Of a stretch of DNA of 64,000 bases, positions 44,431-55,273 are shown piece by piece; the first letter of the stretch is position 1; each line of letters begins with the position of its first letter. The notes beneath the pieces were generated by a model that searched no databases, was not told where the DNA came from, and was given only the letters and a program-made list of their open reading frames with translations. The position numbers were made by a program, and so were the translations under genes. Source of the DNA: Cololabis saira (taxonomy: Eukaryota; Chordata; Actinopteri; Beloniformes; Belonidae); contig NC_084592.1 of the NCBI RefSeq assembly GCF_033807715.1, positions 1,160,501-1,224,500 on the forward strand. The letters run 5' to 3'.

Positions 44431-45534
44431 ATTTTAAAAATCTGACTCAATTGGTTAAAGTCTTGTGACTTGTTTCAAATTTGAATGGTGTCTCTAGCTG
44501 AAAGTATGTTGAAGTAAGTTAGGTCTGAAAGACGTGCATGTTTTTCAAGTATATGAAGATTTAAGGGTTATCGTACATTTATCGTTATCCAGGTAAAGCT
44601 GCCCAATTTATGTTGATAATGATTTGAGGTCATATCGCCCAGCCCTACTCTCTGCTTCTTTTGCCACTACACCTGATATCAAAATAGATACATGAGGACC
44701 TGTTAGATTTAAGATTGAATCATAAGAATGTAACTCACTAACTTGCACATACTTTCTCCAATCTGACCCAAAATATATGCGCTATATATGAGGCTTCCAT
44801 TCTGAACAAGGGGATATGACAATCTTGGATGAACTTCATAGCGCTGCCTTCTGACTAAAGGAGAATAGTTTTTTCCAAATTATGTCCTGTAATTATGCTT
44901 TGCTTCATTAAATCTGCCTGATATTTGTACTGAATGTACACAAAACTGTACTGGACGGTTTTACCACATGTGTATGACATAAACTCCTTAAAAATCTTCT
45001 GTTTGTTCCTGGGAGTTGAAATTCAAGGATCATATCCCTTTCACAAAGGCAATTTTTTTTAACTGTAACACTTAGTCTAATCAGAACTTCATCACTCTAT
45101 ATTTTTTTATATATGAAATCATATCTGATGATCATATCTCTATCGGTTAGATGAACTTCATACTCACCACTAACACTGTTTACTTCGTGTTCATTTACTC
45201 CTGAGAGTTTCATTCAGATGGGTCAATACGTATACGTACAGTGACATTTTCAAATTTTGGACAGTAAATATATATTTTTTATGATATATTATGTTATATT
45301 TCAGTCAGTGAATTGTTTTAACCATTACACAAGAATTTGCTGTTTATAATCTGTGCAGAGAACCATTTTAATGGCCCGGTCTGTGTCAAGGCTGTAACAA
45401 TGTATGGCTGTAACTCAGCCATACGTTGTTTAATTGGGCCCAAATTTGGTGCATGTTTGCAGTCCAAGTTTAATTTCTCAGTGTGAGACATGCCTAGTGT
45501 GGCGTGAGAGCGTGTGAACTTCTTTGAGAGCCCT
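44431..45534. other. anonymous sequence with a hAT-like terminus
   Basis: GAGGTCATATCGCCCAGCCC at about 44626 is the complement of GGGCTGGGCGATATGACCTC, a widespread hAT-type terminus in fish; its partner end was not found. At 45400-45530, GGCTGTAACTCAGCCATACG resembles GGCCGTAACTCAGCCATGCA at 58200, suggesting a second shared repeat. Confidence 0.4.
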
Positions 45535-46608
45535 GTTATTATGCTATTGTATCTGTAGGAATTTTTGTTGTTAGTATTTTTATTTTTATTCCGACGAAAT
45601 TAGGGTCTTTTTTCCCCCTAAACGTGCCCCAAAAGTCACCAAATTTTGCACGCAAGCCAGGCCTGGCGAAAAATGTGATATTTAATGGTTTGCATTAATG
45701 GGCGTGGCAAAATGGCTCAACAGCGCCCCCTAGAAAACTCCATGTCTCAAGCCCCACAATACGGTTTGACGTACATGCACGAAAATCGGTACACACCTGT
45801 ATCATGTCGCAACTTAAAGAAAAGTCTCTTAGCGCCATGGCCGAAACCGAACAGGAAGTCGGCCATTTTGAACATTTTGAATTAATCATGTAATTTTGGC
45901 GCAATTTATGCCATTTCTTCGGCCATTAATACAGCCCGAACCGTAACGTGCACCCTGTGTGTTATACATCAAAATGTGCGTCTCCATCCTGTGACTATGC
46001 GCATTACGTTTCTCTTTCAAAAGCGTTACCGTGGCAACGCTAGACGCCAAAAAGCGTGCCCCCCCTTCATCTGATTGGTCCATATTTGATAGTTCCCCAA
46101 AAGTCACCAAATTTTGCACGCAAGCCAGGCCTGGCGATAAATTTGATATTTCATGGTTTGCATGCCTAACGGCTCAACAGCGCCCCCTAGAATACTTTTT
46201 TCTGCCATAACTTTTGAATGGTTTGACATAAAGACATGTGGGTGGTGTCATCGGACTCAGTATTGAGTCCTTGACCTTCATTGGCATGAATTAGCCCCGC
46301 TCCTTCTTCTGATTGTTCGATATATATAATACTTCGGATTTTCTGAAATAACTTTTGAATGGTTTGACCTAAAGGCTCGTGGGTGGTGTCATCGGACATG
46401 GTTTTGAGTCCTTGACCATAATTGGTGCAAATCAGCCCCGCCCCTTCTTCTGATTAGTCGATATTTGATAGTTCCTATTTTCTGCCATACCTTTTGAATG
46501 GTTTGACATAGAAAGTCGTGGGTGGTGTAATTTCTGATATGCTTATGGGGGGCGGTGACCATGAGTGCGAGGGCCCGTTCATCGCTGCTTGCAGCTTTAA
46601 TTCGTTTT
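45535..46608 (-). repeat. family U repeat, copy 3
   Basis: In inverted orientation the copy runs from CTATTGTATCTGTAGGAATT through CCAGGCCTGGCG, CAGCGCCCCCTAGAAAAC, GTACATGCACGAAAATCGG and GGCCATTTTGAA to the TCATCGCTGCTTGCAGCTTTAATT end. It includes three tandem units containing ACTTTTGAATGGTTTGAC, spaced 139-140 bases (46217, 46357, 46496). Confidence 0.8.
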
Positions 46609-46614
46609 GTTTTC

Positions 46615-47629
46615 TTAATTTTTGGTCATTTGCAAAGGAGCTTACTCTCATTCATGCTAAATAACCTTTACTTTCAACACAGTGCCTTTTGAACAGCAAA
46701 AATAAAAGTATTTGTTGAAAATTGTATTCTAGCATCAGTTTATACTCAGATGTATATAATGGTGTAAAGTTATCAAGGGTCTCTGTATAGCAAAGGGCCT
46801 CAGTATTCAGAAAGAATGATAGAAATGTAGTTCTTTCTGTGGAACTGTTAGAAATGTATTAGATTGAATCATATATCCGTTTCTTTCATTGGATAGCCTC
46901 TTCTTTCATAGGCATTGAGTATAGTATTAAACAATATTGAAAATAACAGATTAACCAGGGAAAAAAATGCATGTAGGGCATTTTCTGGTAAGAAAGCCTA
47001 GAGGCCATTAAATTATTGTGTATACCTCCCGAGAGCAAACTAGAAAATCAATCATTACAGGAACGCCTGTTCAGGTAGTCACACCAGCAAGTTATATAAA
47101 TACAGACAAAATCACACCCATAATGGTCTTCTAACCTCATTTGCATTAATGTGGCTATATGGGAGAAAGAACATTGAGAGGGGAAAAGAGAAAAACAGGA
47201 TTCTTAAAATAATGTTCACTGAGGCAACATTGTGTACGTAGTATTAAACTGGACTAAGCACAGGGGTACAGCCAAGTGTGCGACATTAGACATAAATCAG
47301 AATAAGGGCCAAATGTCTAGCCAAGTGAACAGATGAGGCTGTCTTGTTCAGTATTTGCCAGAGGTACATATTCACTGTGACATTTGTGCCACATGCAATC
47401 TCCAGTGGCTGAATAGCAGTCAACTGACATTTTTATCCAAGTCAAATCGGCCACATTTCTTCATTTTGGTTTAAAATATCAGCTGTACCATGCCTGTACA
47501 CAATAAATTAAACCACGTATCTAGAGACTGTAAAATGCTCTTTATGTCAGAAAAAACCACTGGGGAGATTTTGAAATGTCTCACATCATCTCACCATCAC
47601 ATTATCAAACTAGCACTGCATGCTCTTGG

Positions 47630-47695
<66 letters not shown>

Positions 47696-48084
47696 TTACT
47701 TCAGGAAGCTATGCTCATATTATTGACTTTTTATTTGTTATTTACCATATTTTTTAGAAATGGATTTCATCTCAGTTTTACCTCAATTGTGGAGAAACAA
47801 TAAACCAGCACATACAGGAGGGACAAGGACACACTATTGGCAAAATCAAAATTTTCAAAATCAGCCGAGCTGCGTTTGCTTAGATATGTCTACACTATAG
47901 CTAAAAAAGACTTTTAAACAAAAATAAAAAGCTAGAAATAAATGTATCATACTATTGCTTATAAAACTTGTTTTTTATTAAATTTTTAGTCTCAGTTAAA
48001 AGTTTTCACTAATAAAATTAGAACTGGTTTATCGAGCAAGATTAGTTTGCCACAATTCTTAACATTTTTTTTTTCATTTATTAT
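46615..48084. other. anonymous AT-rich sequence with (TA)n
   Basis: A TA dinucleotide run occupies 47631-47687, followed by a T-run. No gene is recognised in the remaining 1.4 kb. Confidence 0.45.
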
Positions 48085-48395
48085 TATCCATATTTGATAG
48101 TTCCTACTTTCTGCCATAACTTTTGAATGGTGTGATATAAAGAGTCGTGGGTGGTGTCATCGGACTCGGTATTGAGTACTTGACCTTCATTGGCCTTAAT
48201 TAGCCCCGCCCCTTCTTCTGATTGGTCAATATTTGATAGTCCCTATTTTCTACTATAACTTTTGAATGGTTTGACAGAGAGTCGTGGGTGGTGTCGTCGG
48301 ACTCGGTTTTGACTCCTTCACCTTAATTGGTGCAAATTAGCCCCGCCCCTTCTTCTGATTGGTCGACATGCGATAGTTCCGATTTTCCACAATTC
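48085..48395 (-). repeat. family U repeat, copy 4 (fragment)
   Basis: Only two of the tandem units are present, each with CTTTTGAATGGT, GGTGTCATCGGACTCGG-type and AGCCCCGCCCCTTCTTCTGA blocks. It is cut on the right by a Tc1-like element. Confidence 0.75.
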
Positions 48396-48845
48396 TGATC
48401 CGATGCCACAATTCTGTCTCTGAGCTCCTTGGGCAGTTCTTTTGACCTCATGATTCTGTATGCTCTGACATGCACGATGAGCTGTAAGGTCTTTTATAGA
48501 CAGGTGTGTGCCTTTCCTAATCAAGTCCAATCAGTTTAATTAAACACATCTGGACTCCAATGAAGGAGCAGAACCATCTCAAGGAGGTTCAGAAGAAATG
48601 GACAGCATGAACAGAATTAAACATGAGCAAAGGGCTTGAATACTTATGACCATGTGATATTTCAGTTATTCTTTTATAATACATTTGCAAAAATTTCTAT
48701 TTTTCTTTTTTTTCTGTCAAGATCGAGTGCTGATTGTAAATTAATGAGAAATAAAATGAACTTTTTTTGATTTTATCTAATGGCTGCAATGAAACAAAAA
48801 GGACAAAATTTAAAGGGGTCTGAATATTTTCCGTACCCGCTGAGA
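48396..48845. mobile_element. Tc1/mariner-like end, non-coding
   Basis: GAGCTCCTTGGGCAGTTCTT, GACCTCATGATTCTG, GAGCTGTAAGGTCTTTTATA, CAAAGGGCTTGAATACTTATG and a final GGGGTCTGAATATTTTCCGT are the familiar non-transposase flank and terminus of a fish Tc1-like family. A short frame near the start has no stop-free DDE region. Confidence 0.6.
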
Positions 48846-49932
48846 CTAAATGCTAAACATAGGCAAAAGGAATTAGTCAACCCTGGCATGGTGTAGCAAT
48901 GGAAGGGAGGCAATCGGGCTGAAAAATATATTGATCCTCCAGAAAAGGGAGGGATATTCAACAGGAGTAATGATCAATCTTGTGAGCTAACTCTTTTAAT
49001 ATGTGATGAGACCTGTGCATTTCAGTGGAAAAGCATGACACATACTGCATTCTGTCAAGAGACACGTTTGTGTAGCCACATTAACGGGATCAGCAGCCTG
49101 GTATATTACATGTCAGAGAGAGACAAATGTATGTGTGAGTAAAAGACTCACGAGCTAGAGAAAGGAGATGTAGCAGCACCAAACATTCACTGTGTTTGTC
49201 CAGAAGTTAAAAGCCATCTCCAGACTGCTTCTCATCAGGCCTAGGCACAACAAGCAAGTGAAAGGTTAACCTTTCAGTGTTTGCATGTTTGTGATATCAA
49301 TGGCTAGTCACAGGTGGTCTTTATCTAATTTGACAGCAGTAAGTCATATCGGAAGGGGTAGTGGACTAGTTGCACCGTATTACAATTCATCTCCCTCTGA
49401 TATAACAGAGGAAGAACAAGAGATTGTGGGGAATGATGCCCCCTCCAAAGATAAGATTCATTACATGAAAATATGAAGTAAAAAAAAAGACGCTGCTGAG
49501 GTATAGTAATGACTATGTTTGGATCAGACATCAGACAGCAAATATTAAGCTACAGGGTCTTCAAATAGTGTAAACAGTTAATTGATAGACTGCTGGATAC
49601 AAAGGTAGTCCAGATAGCCTGGTAATTTTATGCTTTCACACTTTGTACTCACCACCTGAGGTAAGGCCGGTAGCTGGGAGAGATCTGCATATAGGTGAGT
49701 GGGTGGATGTGTGGGTGTGCTGCCAAGTATTATGCAGACTTTGGGCCCACTAGAGAAGTGAATGCCACTCTCATAGTCATCTGCATGTCCTTGAAATTTT
49801 TTCATCATTTCATTTTCTTCAGTACAGTAGATGGCAGCGGCTGCAATGGCTCTGATTGCACCAGTGAATTTTATGCCAAACAATACAAATAGGCTGCATA
49901 TTTCTGAAGGAAAAACTACGAAACTACAACAC
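48846..49932. other. anonymous sequence
   Basis: No element or gene was recognised in 1.1 kb up to the hAT target duplication. Confidence 0.4.
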
Positions 49933-51149
49933 GTTATATGCAGGGGCGGATCTAGGGGGGGGGGGCATGGGTGCCGAGGCACCCCCTGTAATCTGATAGG
50001 CCCCTGAAGTGCCCCTGTTCTGTCAATCAAGAGAGGAAGGCAGGAGCCGCCATCCGAACCTCCAGCCTTCCAGGTTCGGCCGACTGCCGGGACCGGTTGG
50101 GTGGTCGCCCTCTGCGTCGGGCCGACCACCGAGACCGTTCGGGAGGGCACCCTCAGCGTTTTGCCGACCGCCGAGAGGGCCGCTCTCGGGACCGGGCCCA
50201 GGGTGGCCTCCGCCACCGACGCCTCCGCCTCGGCGACCCCCGCCACCGACGCCTCGCCGACCTCTGCCACCGACGCCTCCGCAACCTCCGCCACCTCCGC
50301 CACCGATGCTTCGGCGACCTCCGCCACCGACGCCTCCGCTTCGGCGACCTCCGCCACCGACACCTCCGCCTCGGCGATCTCCACCTCCGACGTCTCCGCC
50401 CCGGCAACCCCCGCCACCGACGTCTCCGCCTCGGCGACCTCCGCCACCAACGCCTCCGCTTCGGCGACCTCCGCCACCGCCACCGCCACCTCCGCCTCCG
50501 CCTCGGCGATCTCCACCTCCGACGTCTCCGCCCCGGCAACCCCCGCCACCGACGTCTCCGCCTCGGCGACCTCCGCCACCAACGCCTCCGCTTCGGCGAC
50601 CTCCGCCACCGCCACCGCCACCTCCGCCTCCGCCTCGGCGACCTCCACCTCCGACGTCTCCGCCCTGGCAACCCCCGCCACCGACGTCTCCGCCTCGGCG
50701 ACCCCCGCCACTGACGCCTCCGCGACCTCCGCGTCCGACGCCTCCGCTTCGGCGACCTCCGCCACCGACATCTCCGCCTCCAGGACTGCCGTGACGAATC
50801 TCAGGCGTGGCGCCGGGGTGGGTCGCGCTGCGGGTCCCGCCGTCGCTGGGGCTGCCTCAGGAGCCGTCACTTGGCGGCCTGCAGCCTCTGCCTCACGGCC
50901 TGTCGGCTGCTGCACCACCAGCGCCTCCAGCTCTGCCGCAGCGAACCTCTGGCGTGGCGCCGTGGTGGTTCGCGCTGCGGGTCCCGCCGTTGCTGGGGCC
51001 GCCTCAGGAGCCGTCGCCTGGCGCCCTGCAGCCACCAGCGCCTCCAGCGCCATGGTCTGCTGCTCCCCCTGGCCCTGCAACAGGGCTGCCAGGTCCACCA
51101 GCACCTGTGCAAGCGCCTCCAGGGTCCGCTCCCCGCATCCCTCCTCCAT
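49578..51149 (-). CDS. gag-like low-complexity reading frame
   Basis: From the ATG at 51149 a frame of about 523 codons is open to 49578. The first 45 residues (MEEGCGERTLEALAQVLVDL, then LAALLQGQGEQQ) look like the helical N terminus of fish gypsy gag proteins. Two copies of a 48-residue unit containing TAPEAAPATAGPAAR follow. Then comes a long Ala/Glu/Val tract built from VAEAEAS and SVAEVAEAE motifs, encoded by the minisatellite at 50200-50790. Residues beyond the left edge of the hAT element (49941) are translated from unrelated flank and are not part of any gag. I see no zinc knuckle or protease. As a protein gene it is doubtful; as a gag relic with repeat expansion it is reasonable. Confidence 0.4.
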   Translation of the reverse strand: MEEGCGERTLEALAQVLVDLAALLQGQGEQQTMALEALVAAGRQATAPEAAPATAGPAARTTTAPRQRFAAAELEALVVQQPTGREAEAAGRQVTAPEAAPATAGPAARPTPAPRLRFVTAVLEAEMSVAEVAEAEASDAEVAEASVAGVAEAETSVAGVARAETSEVEVAEAEAEVAVAVAEVAEAEALVAEVAEAETSVAGVAGAETSEVEIAEAEAEVAVAVAEVAEAEALVAEVAEAETSVAGVAGAETSEVEIAEAEVSVAEVAEAEASVAEVAEASVAEVAEVAEASVAEVGEASVAGVAEAEASVAEATLGPVPRAALSAVGKTLRVPSRTVSVVGPTQRATTQPVPAVGRTWKAGGSDGGSCLPLLIDRTGALQGPIRLQGVPRHPCPPPLDPPLHITCCSFVVFPSEICSLFVLFGIKFTGAIRAIAAAAIYCTEENEMMKKFQGHADDYESGIHFSSGPKVCIILGSTPTHPPTHLYADLSQLPALPQVVSTKCESIKLPGYLDYLCIQQSIN

Positions 51150-51366
51150 CCTGTCGGGCCCCACGACCGACAGGACAGAGGATACAGGGTTTAGTTCAGG
51201 AAATCCTTTATTTAATCACACCGCCACACGTGCACCAGCAGAACCTTCTCCCAGCAGACCTCTTTCTGGTGTGCAGCCACTTCTTATGTAGCCAGGCAGG
51301 GTGGAGAGGTTGATTGGGCACAGGTGTGCCCAATTGGCTGAGTGGCTGCTCCTCCACCCTGCCACA
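50040..51366 (-). mobile_element. gypsy-type LTR plus gag fragment, antisense
   Basis: On the minus strand the LTR begins TGTGGCAGGGTGGAGGAGC at 51366, includes ACACCTGTGCCCAATCAAC, a CTACATAAGAAGTGG TATA-like site and a TTAAATAAAGG polyadenylation signal (about 51210-51219). It passes into CTGTCGGTCGTGGGGCCC and a gag-type ATG at 51147-51149. The 3' LTR, protease and polymerase are absent. It lies inside the hAT element, so it is the younger insertion or was trapped there. Confidence 0.6.
50200..50790. repeat. GCC-rich minisatellite with 132-bp higher-order unit
   Basis: The basic words are CGCCACCGACGCCTCCGCCT and CGGCGACCTC, about 15-33 bases long. GATCTCCACCTCCGACGTCT and its variant start at 50376, 50508 and 50640, so a larger unit of exactly 132 bases (44 codons) is present nearly three times. 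Frames on both strands are open through the array. Confidence 0.88.
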
Positions 51367-51504
51367 GTGGGACAAACATATTATGGTAGACGTGATTGGA
51401 CAGTTTGATTTGAAAATATTTAAAATATTTGTGGCATAATGTAAGGATTGCGTTTTCATTCTGCTTCCAAAGAAAGAGGATGATGTTAAATTAAAAGGAG
51501 CCCA

Positions 51505-51849
51505 TTTCCATAGAGGGCGCAAAGCGCAAACTGCTGCCGGCTTCCCATTCATTGTGTAAGTGCTTCCGCGGCGCAACAACGGATTGTTCGGCAAGCGCAC
51601 AAGAGGGCGCCTGCCGCGGCGTTGCGCTGCGTATGCCTGCGCCCGAATTGAACATTTTTTAATTTCACCGTGCCGCCCTGTGACGACATCTCGGCACGTC
51701 CAATAGGAGAAAAGGGAGAAAAGAGAGAAGGGAGAAGAGAGAAAGTTGTGTCCAATAGGAGAGGTAGGGTTGGAGGCTCTGCGCCGACTCTGCGCCCTAC
51801 CCAGCGGTGGGCGCGGCGCAAACCGCGCTCTATGTGAAAGCTGCTTTAT
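51505..51849. mobile_element. Harbinger-like MITE, short relative of 3771-4690
   Basis: It shares CGGCTTCCCATTCATTGTGT, TGACGACATCTCGGCACGTC, GCGCCGACTCTGCGCCC and the CGCGCTCTATGTGAAAGCTG end with the longer element at 3771-4690. It lacks the MADF-like frame: a deletion derivative. It sits within the hAT element. Confidence 0.62.
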
Positions 51850-51930
51850 ACTGTTGGCCCCTGAAGGTTACATTTGGCCCCATAATGGCCCCTGTTTCAG
51901 AAAAATCCTAGAACCGCCAGTGATTATATG

Positions 51931-52454
51931 ACTGCCAGGAAATACTAGATTTGGTCAAATTCAGCAGTTCCGGAAACATAGTTGTGACCACTCTGGGGCT
52001 TCTACTCCTACTACTTCTACTTCTCAGACTACTACGCCGGTCACATCCAGGGGCTGGAGGGGGAGCGGAGCCTCGTTTCAATGGTATCCGCCAGTGGTGG
52101 AGACGGCAGTGGTGCGGGAGGAAGCGTAAGCGGGGGTGTTGAGCGGGACTAAAAGCTAAGCTAAAGGTTAACCTGTTCAGATCACCGCTACCCTCCGTCC
52201 TGCTCTCTGACGTCTGCTCCCTGGAGAACAATCTGGACCACCTAAAGCTGCACTTGGCAACCAGACGGGAAACGAGAGAATGCTGCGCAACTGTTCTCAC
52301 AGAAACCTGCCTTAACCCTTCAGTACCGGATGACGCCGTTAGCATGGTGGGGCTAACAATGTTCCGGTCGGACAGGAGCAGCTCTCTCATGGCAAATATA
52401 TCAATAACAACTGTTGCACCAACGTGAAGGTAATGGCTAGACACTGCCGTCCTG
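51931..52454 (+). pseudogene. Rex1-like LINE, 5' portion of endonuclease ORF
   Basis: Across short frames the plus strand encodes RKRKRGCRAGLKAK, LPSVLLSDVCSLENNLDHLK, TRRETRECCATVLTETCL and MFRSDRSSS. This is the Rex1 (CR1/L2-related) arrangement of a basic leader, LPS-L-NV-SL-NK, RE-SI--FTETWL endonuclease motif and the DR segment. Frameshifts are visible. The copy is interrupted at CTG (52452-52454) by a PIF-like MITE and resumes at 53476. Confidence 0.65.
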
Positions 52455-53475
52455 TGGCCTCATGTACAAAGAACGAGTGGATTTCAACGTGAATCCATGT
52501 GTGGAATTATTCCGTATGCAAAAAAAAGTTCAGATGTTCAAAACTGTGTCTACGCCCAAATCCTTGCACGTTTCTTTGAACATCACAATTAACTTGGAAT
52601 CGAGCGCAAATGCAGGGGCACAACACTCATCCCTGTCACCTCCCTCAAGTAGATCCATTTGAATATGGTAATGAGCATAAATATCCATTAAAATCGCTTA
52701 TCCTAAGAAGGAACTTGCAAAACCAAGTGAAACAAATTTATTTCATCCCATTTAAGCTATAAAAGACAACAGAATAACGTGCTGTAGTTGTGTTGACCGC
52801 ATTGCATTATGGGTATCGTTGTTCTTTGCTTTGTGTTGCGTTCCGTGAAAAGTTGTGGGTTTATTATGTTCATGTTCAGCGTTAGTTCATTATCACACTC
52901 ATTTTCTAGTTCTTCTAGTTCTTCTAGTTTTTCTAGTTTTTCATGTTGGTCCGAACCGGAGCGTCGCTGGGTCCAGGTCAGGGCAGCGATCCAGAAGGAT
53001 CCTCTTGTTAACCTAAATCAGTTGACGATCCAGTCTTCATCCTGGACCAACAGATCAGTGTGGTCCATGAAGACTCCCTCCTGATCCTGCATCAGCAGGT
53101 TCCTCTAATAGTACCAAGGCTGCCATTGTGATTGACAGGCTCCATCGTTGTGCTACTACCTTTATATATTCATGCGGGAGATTGTTGCAGCTCCACTCGT
53201 GTGTAACTTATCTGGTAATGTGGGGACTGTCATGTCCTTCATGTGGTCGTGAACTTATTGTTGACGTCACGTTTCCTCATATTTTGGACTTCACTGCATC
53301 ACCAGTGAGTGTCGCCAATGGACAAAACCTCAGAAAAGTGCATACACCAGATTTGATGTGTGCGTGTAGGACCGCAACTTTTCACGTACAAGTAACTTTT
53401 TGAACATCTGACCGTGAGCGTAGAAAGTGGCGTACGCACATTTTTTGTGCGCAGTACTCTTTGTACATGAGACCC
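52455..53475. mobile_element. PIF/Harbinger-like MITE, 1021 bp, CTG duplication
   Basis: The left end is TGGCCTCATGTACAAAGA and the right end, reverse-complemented, GGGTCTCATGTACAAAGA. CTG is duplicated on both sides (52452-52454, 53476-53478). Inverted similarity continues inward (GTTCAGATGTTCAAAA versus GGTCAGATGTTCAAAA). A Ser-rich frame at 52809-53084 has no known domain. Three-base duplications fit PIF/Harbinger. Confidence 0.75.
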
Positions 53476-54125
53476 CTGATGTGGCACTACTGACGGTGTA
53501 ATGTAGACTTTTTATCTACCTCCGGAATTCACTGTTATCACCTTCACAGCAGTGTACATTTCCCCCAGTGCAAACACCAGAGAAGCCCTGAATGTCCTCT
53601 ACCACTCCATCAGTGATCTGCACACCCAGAGGGGGTTTTCGTGGTGGCAGCACGCGCAACACCCCGCCCCCACCTCGGTTCCTCAGACCAACTCTCTGTG
53701 ATGCTAATTCCTGCATACAAGTCTCTGCTCATCAGGAATAAGCCCAGTGCGAAGCAGGTGAGGGTCTGGCCTGCAGGAGCCATGGACACATTGCAGGACT
53801 GTTTCGAGGCACAGACTGGGACATGTTTCAAAGATACAGAGGAGTATGCTGAGTCTGTCTGGATACATCCAGAAATGCATGGAGGATGTCAGTGTGGTCA
53901 AAAACATCACTAGAAGGGCCAATGAGAAACCCTGGATGTCCAGTGAAGTACGCGCAAAGCTGAAAGCATGGTGTGACATGGTGGCACTGAAGACAACTAG
54001 AGCTAACCTGAACTGGTTCATTAGACTGGCTAGGCATGCTTATGGACAAAAGGTGCAGGATCTCTTCAATAACTCCACTAACACCAGACAGATGTGGAGG
54101 GCCATCCAAACAATCACTGACTACA
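53476..54125 (+). pseudogene. Rex1-like LINE, 3' part of endonuclease and linker
   Basis: The plus strand continues the LINE: VYIPPSANTREALN-like and HHSISDLHTQRG motifs, then PTYKSLLIRNKPSAKQVRVW, DTLQDCFEAQTGTCFK, KPWMSSEVRAKLKAWCDMVA, LNWFIRLARHAYGQKVQDLF and NTRQMWRAIQTITDYK. The order matches the end of the endonuclease and the linker before the reverse transcriptase in Rex1 elements. The frame shifts more than once (for example between 53913 and 53930). The reverse transcriptase is missing. Confidence 0.72.
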
Positions 54126-54699
54126 AGGCAATGCTTTTACTTTATTTTTTTCTAGTGGCCTCAAGTAGGAAATTGTTATTGAGATTCCCTCTTTTTTGTC
54201 CTCCAAAAATAAAAAATGCTTGTTTAACGTTTCCCCCCCTAGGTTGAGGACAGAATTAGGTGAAAGGTAAACATAATATTCGACTTACACCTTTTAAACA
54301 TTAAATTATCTAAGAAATGGATGACAGAGGTGTTAGACAGTGAAATGACAATGCTGTACTCATTAACTATGTCACCCTTTAACCGTTTAGTTATCTCAAC
54401 AGATATATGCAGAGAAGATTTGTTCTAACTTAAAACAGATTGTGATAATGCAGCAGCAAACAAATTCATAGCTCTGTTTAAAAGAAGGCAAAGGTGTCAC
54501 TGCTTATCGTTCCGTTATTCACATAGACTTTAAGAAAAATATTCAACTATTTATTCATAGCTAGTTGATTCAGCCTTTTTGCCTATAATTAATCCATGTC
54601 AATAATTAGGCGCCTGGACAAGGACCGTACTGAAATTGTGCTGTTTATTAAAGCCCGAGAAGGAGGGTACGAGGAGGCTACTGAAATTGTGCTGTTTAT
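54126..54699. other. anonymous AT-rich sequence
   Basis: Nothing could be named here. Confidence 0.4.
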
Positions 54700-54798
54700 T
54701 ATTATTTTGGCCCTTATGGTGCGATGACCCTATTGTATCTGTAATGTTTATAAGGGTCCAAGCACTGAGGGTGCGAGGACCCTATTGTATCTGTAATT
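54700..54798 (-). repeat. two clipped family U termini
   Basis: TTATGGTGCGATGACCCTATTGTATCTGTA and AAGCACTGAGGGTGCGAGGACCCTATTG-type words, each cut to at most 50 bases here, are two copies of the GGGCCC hairpin end of family U in succession (about 54715 and 54755). Confidence 0.6.
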
Positions 54799-54799
54799 A

Positions 54800-55272
54800 T
54801 CACCTTCTCCATGACGAGCTGTGGCAGATGGGTAGCTCGTTCAGTCCCCAGATCCTCCCACCCAGGTGCAAGACGGAGCGTTTCAGGCTCGTTTGTACCT
54901 GCTGCCATCAGACTGCATAACAGCAGGGGGGACAGCAGACTGTCACCACATGGACACACATTACTCTCCTCCACCCCACCGTTTTTCTCTGGTGGTCGAT
55001 TGTATTTATAATAAGAACAACAACTGCACACTATTCCTTTATATTATATTAGTATACAGTACCAGACTATTTATTGTACTGCACTCACAATGTTTATAAT
55101 ACATTTATTCAGTTTACAGTACAATTGTTCAGTTTCAGTTTCTTTTTAACTGTATTTTACATTTTTTTTTTTAATTTTCATACTTATAATTTATCTTTAT
55201 CGTTTATTTAGTCTGAGTTCATGTTGTCCGACTTTGAGCTGCTGTAGCACCCGAAATCTTATCTTATCTTAT
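54800..55272 (+). mobile_element. Rex1-like LINE 3' end
   Basis: The stretch encodes ARSVPRSSHP-like and RFRLVCTCCHQTA-type residues around a C-terminal AIRLHNS motif, then a 3' UTR ending in TTGAGCTGCTGTAGCACCCG and CTTATCTTATCTTATG. A C-terminal IRLYN-type motif and a TTATC-type tail are usual for Rex1/CR1-like fish LINEs. It may belong to the copy at 51931-54125 with the middle lost. Confidence 0.5.
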
Positions 55273-55273
55273 G

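Larger units (their letters stand above)
49941..51922. mobile_element. hAT-type element containing nested insertions
   Basis: The left end reads CAGGGGCGGATCTAGG and the right end, reverse-complemented, CACTGGCGGTTCTAGG. GTTATATG (49933-49940) and ATTATATG (51923-51930) form an 8-bp target duplication with one difference. The hAT's own sequence is limited to about 49941-50035, 51368-51504 and 51850-51922, including paired GGCCCCTGAAG motifs at both shoulders. The rest is an antisense LTR-gag fragment and a Harbinger-like MITE. Confidence 0.78.

Noticed and set aside
50009..51291. Plus-strand frames of 205-396 codons (Thr/Ala/Ser- and Pro-rich)
   Set aside because: Shadows of the antisense gag-like frame; the GCC-rich units have no stop codons in any of these frames.
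52809..53084. 91-codon Ser-rich frame as a MITE-encoded protein
   Set aside because: Built on a short TCTTCTAGT tandem repeat, with no domain and no homologue in the window.
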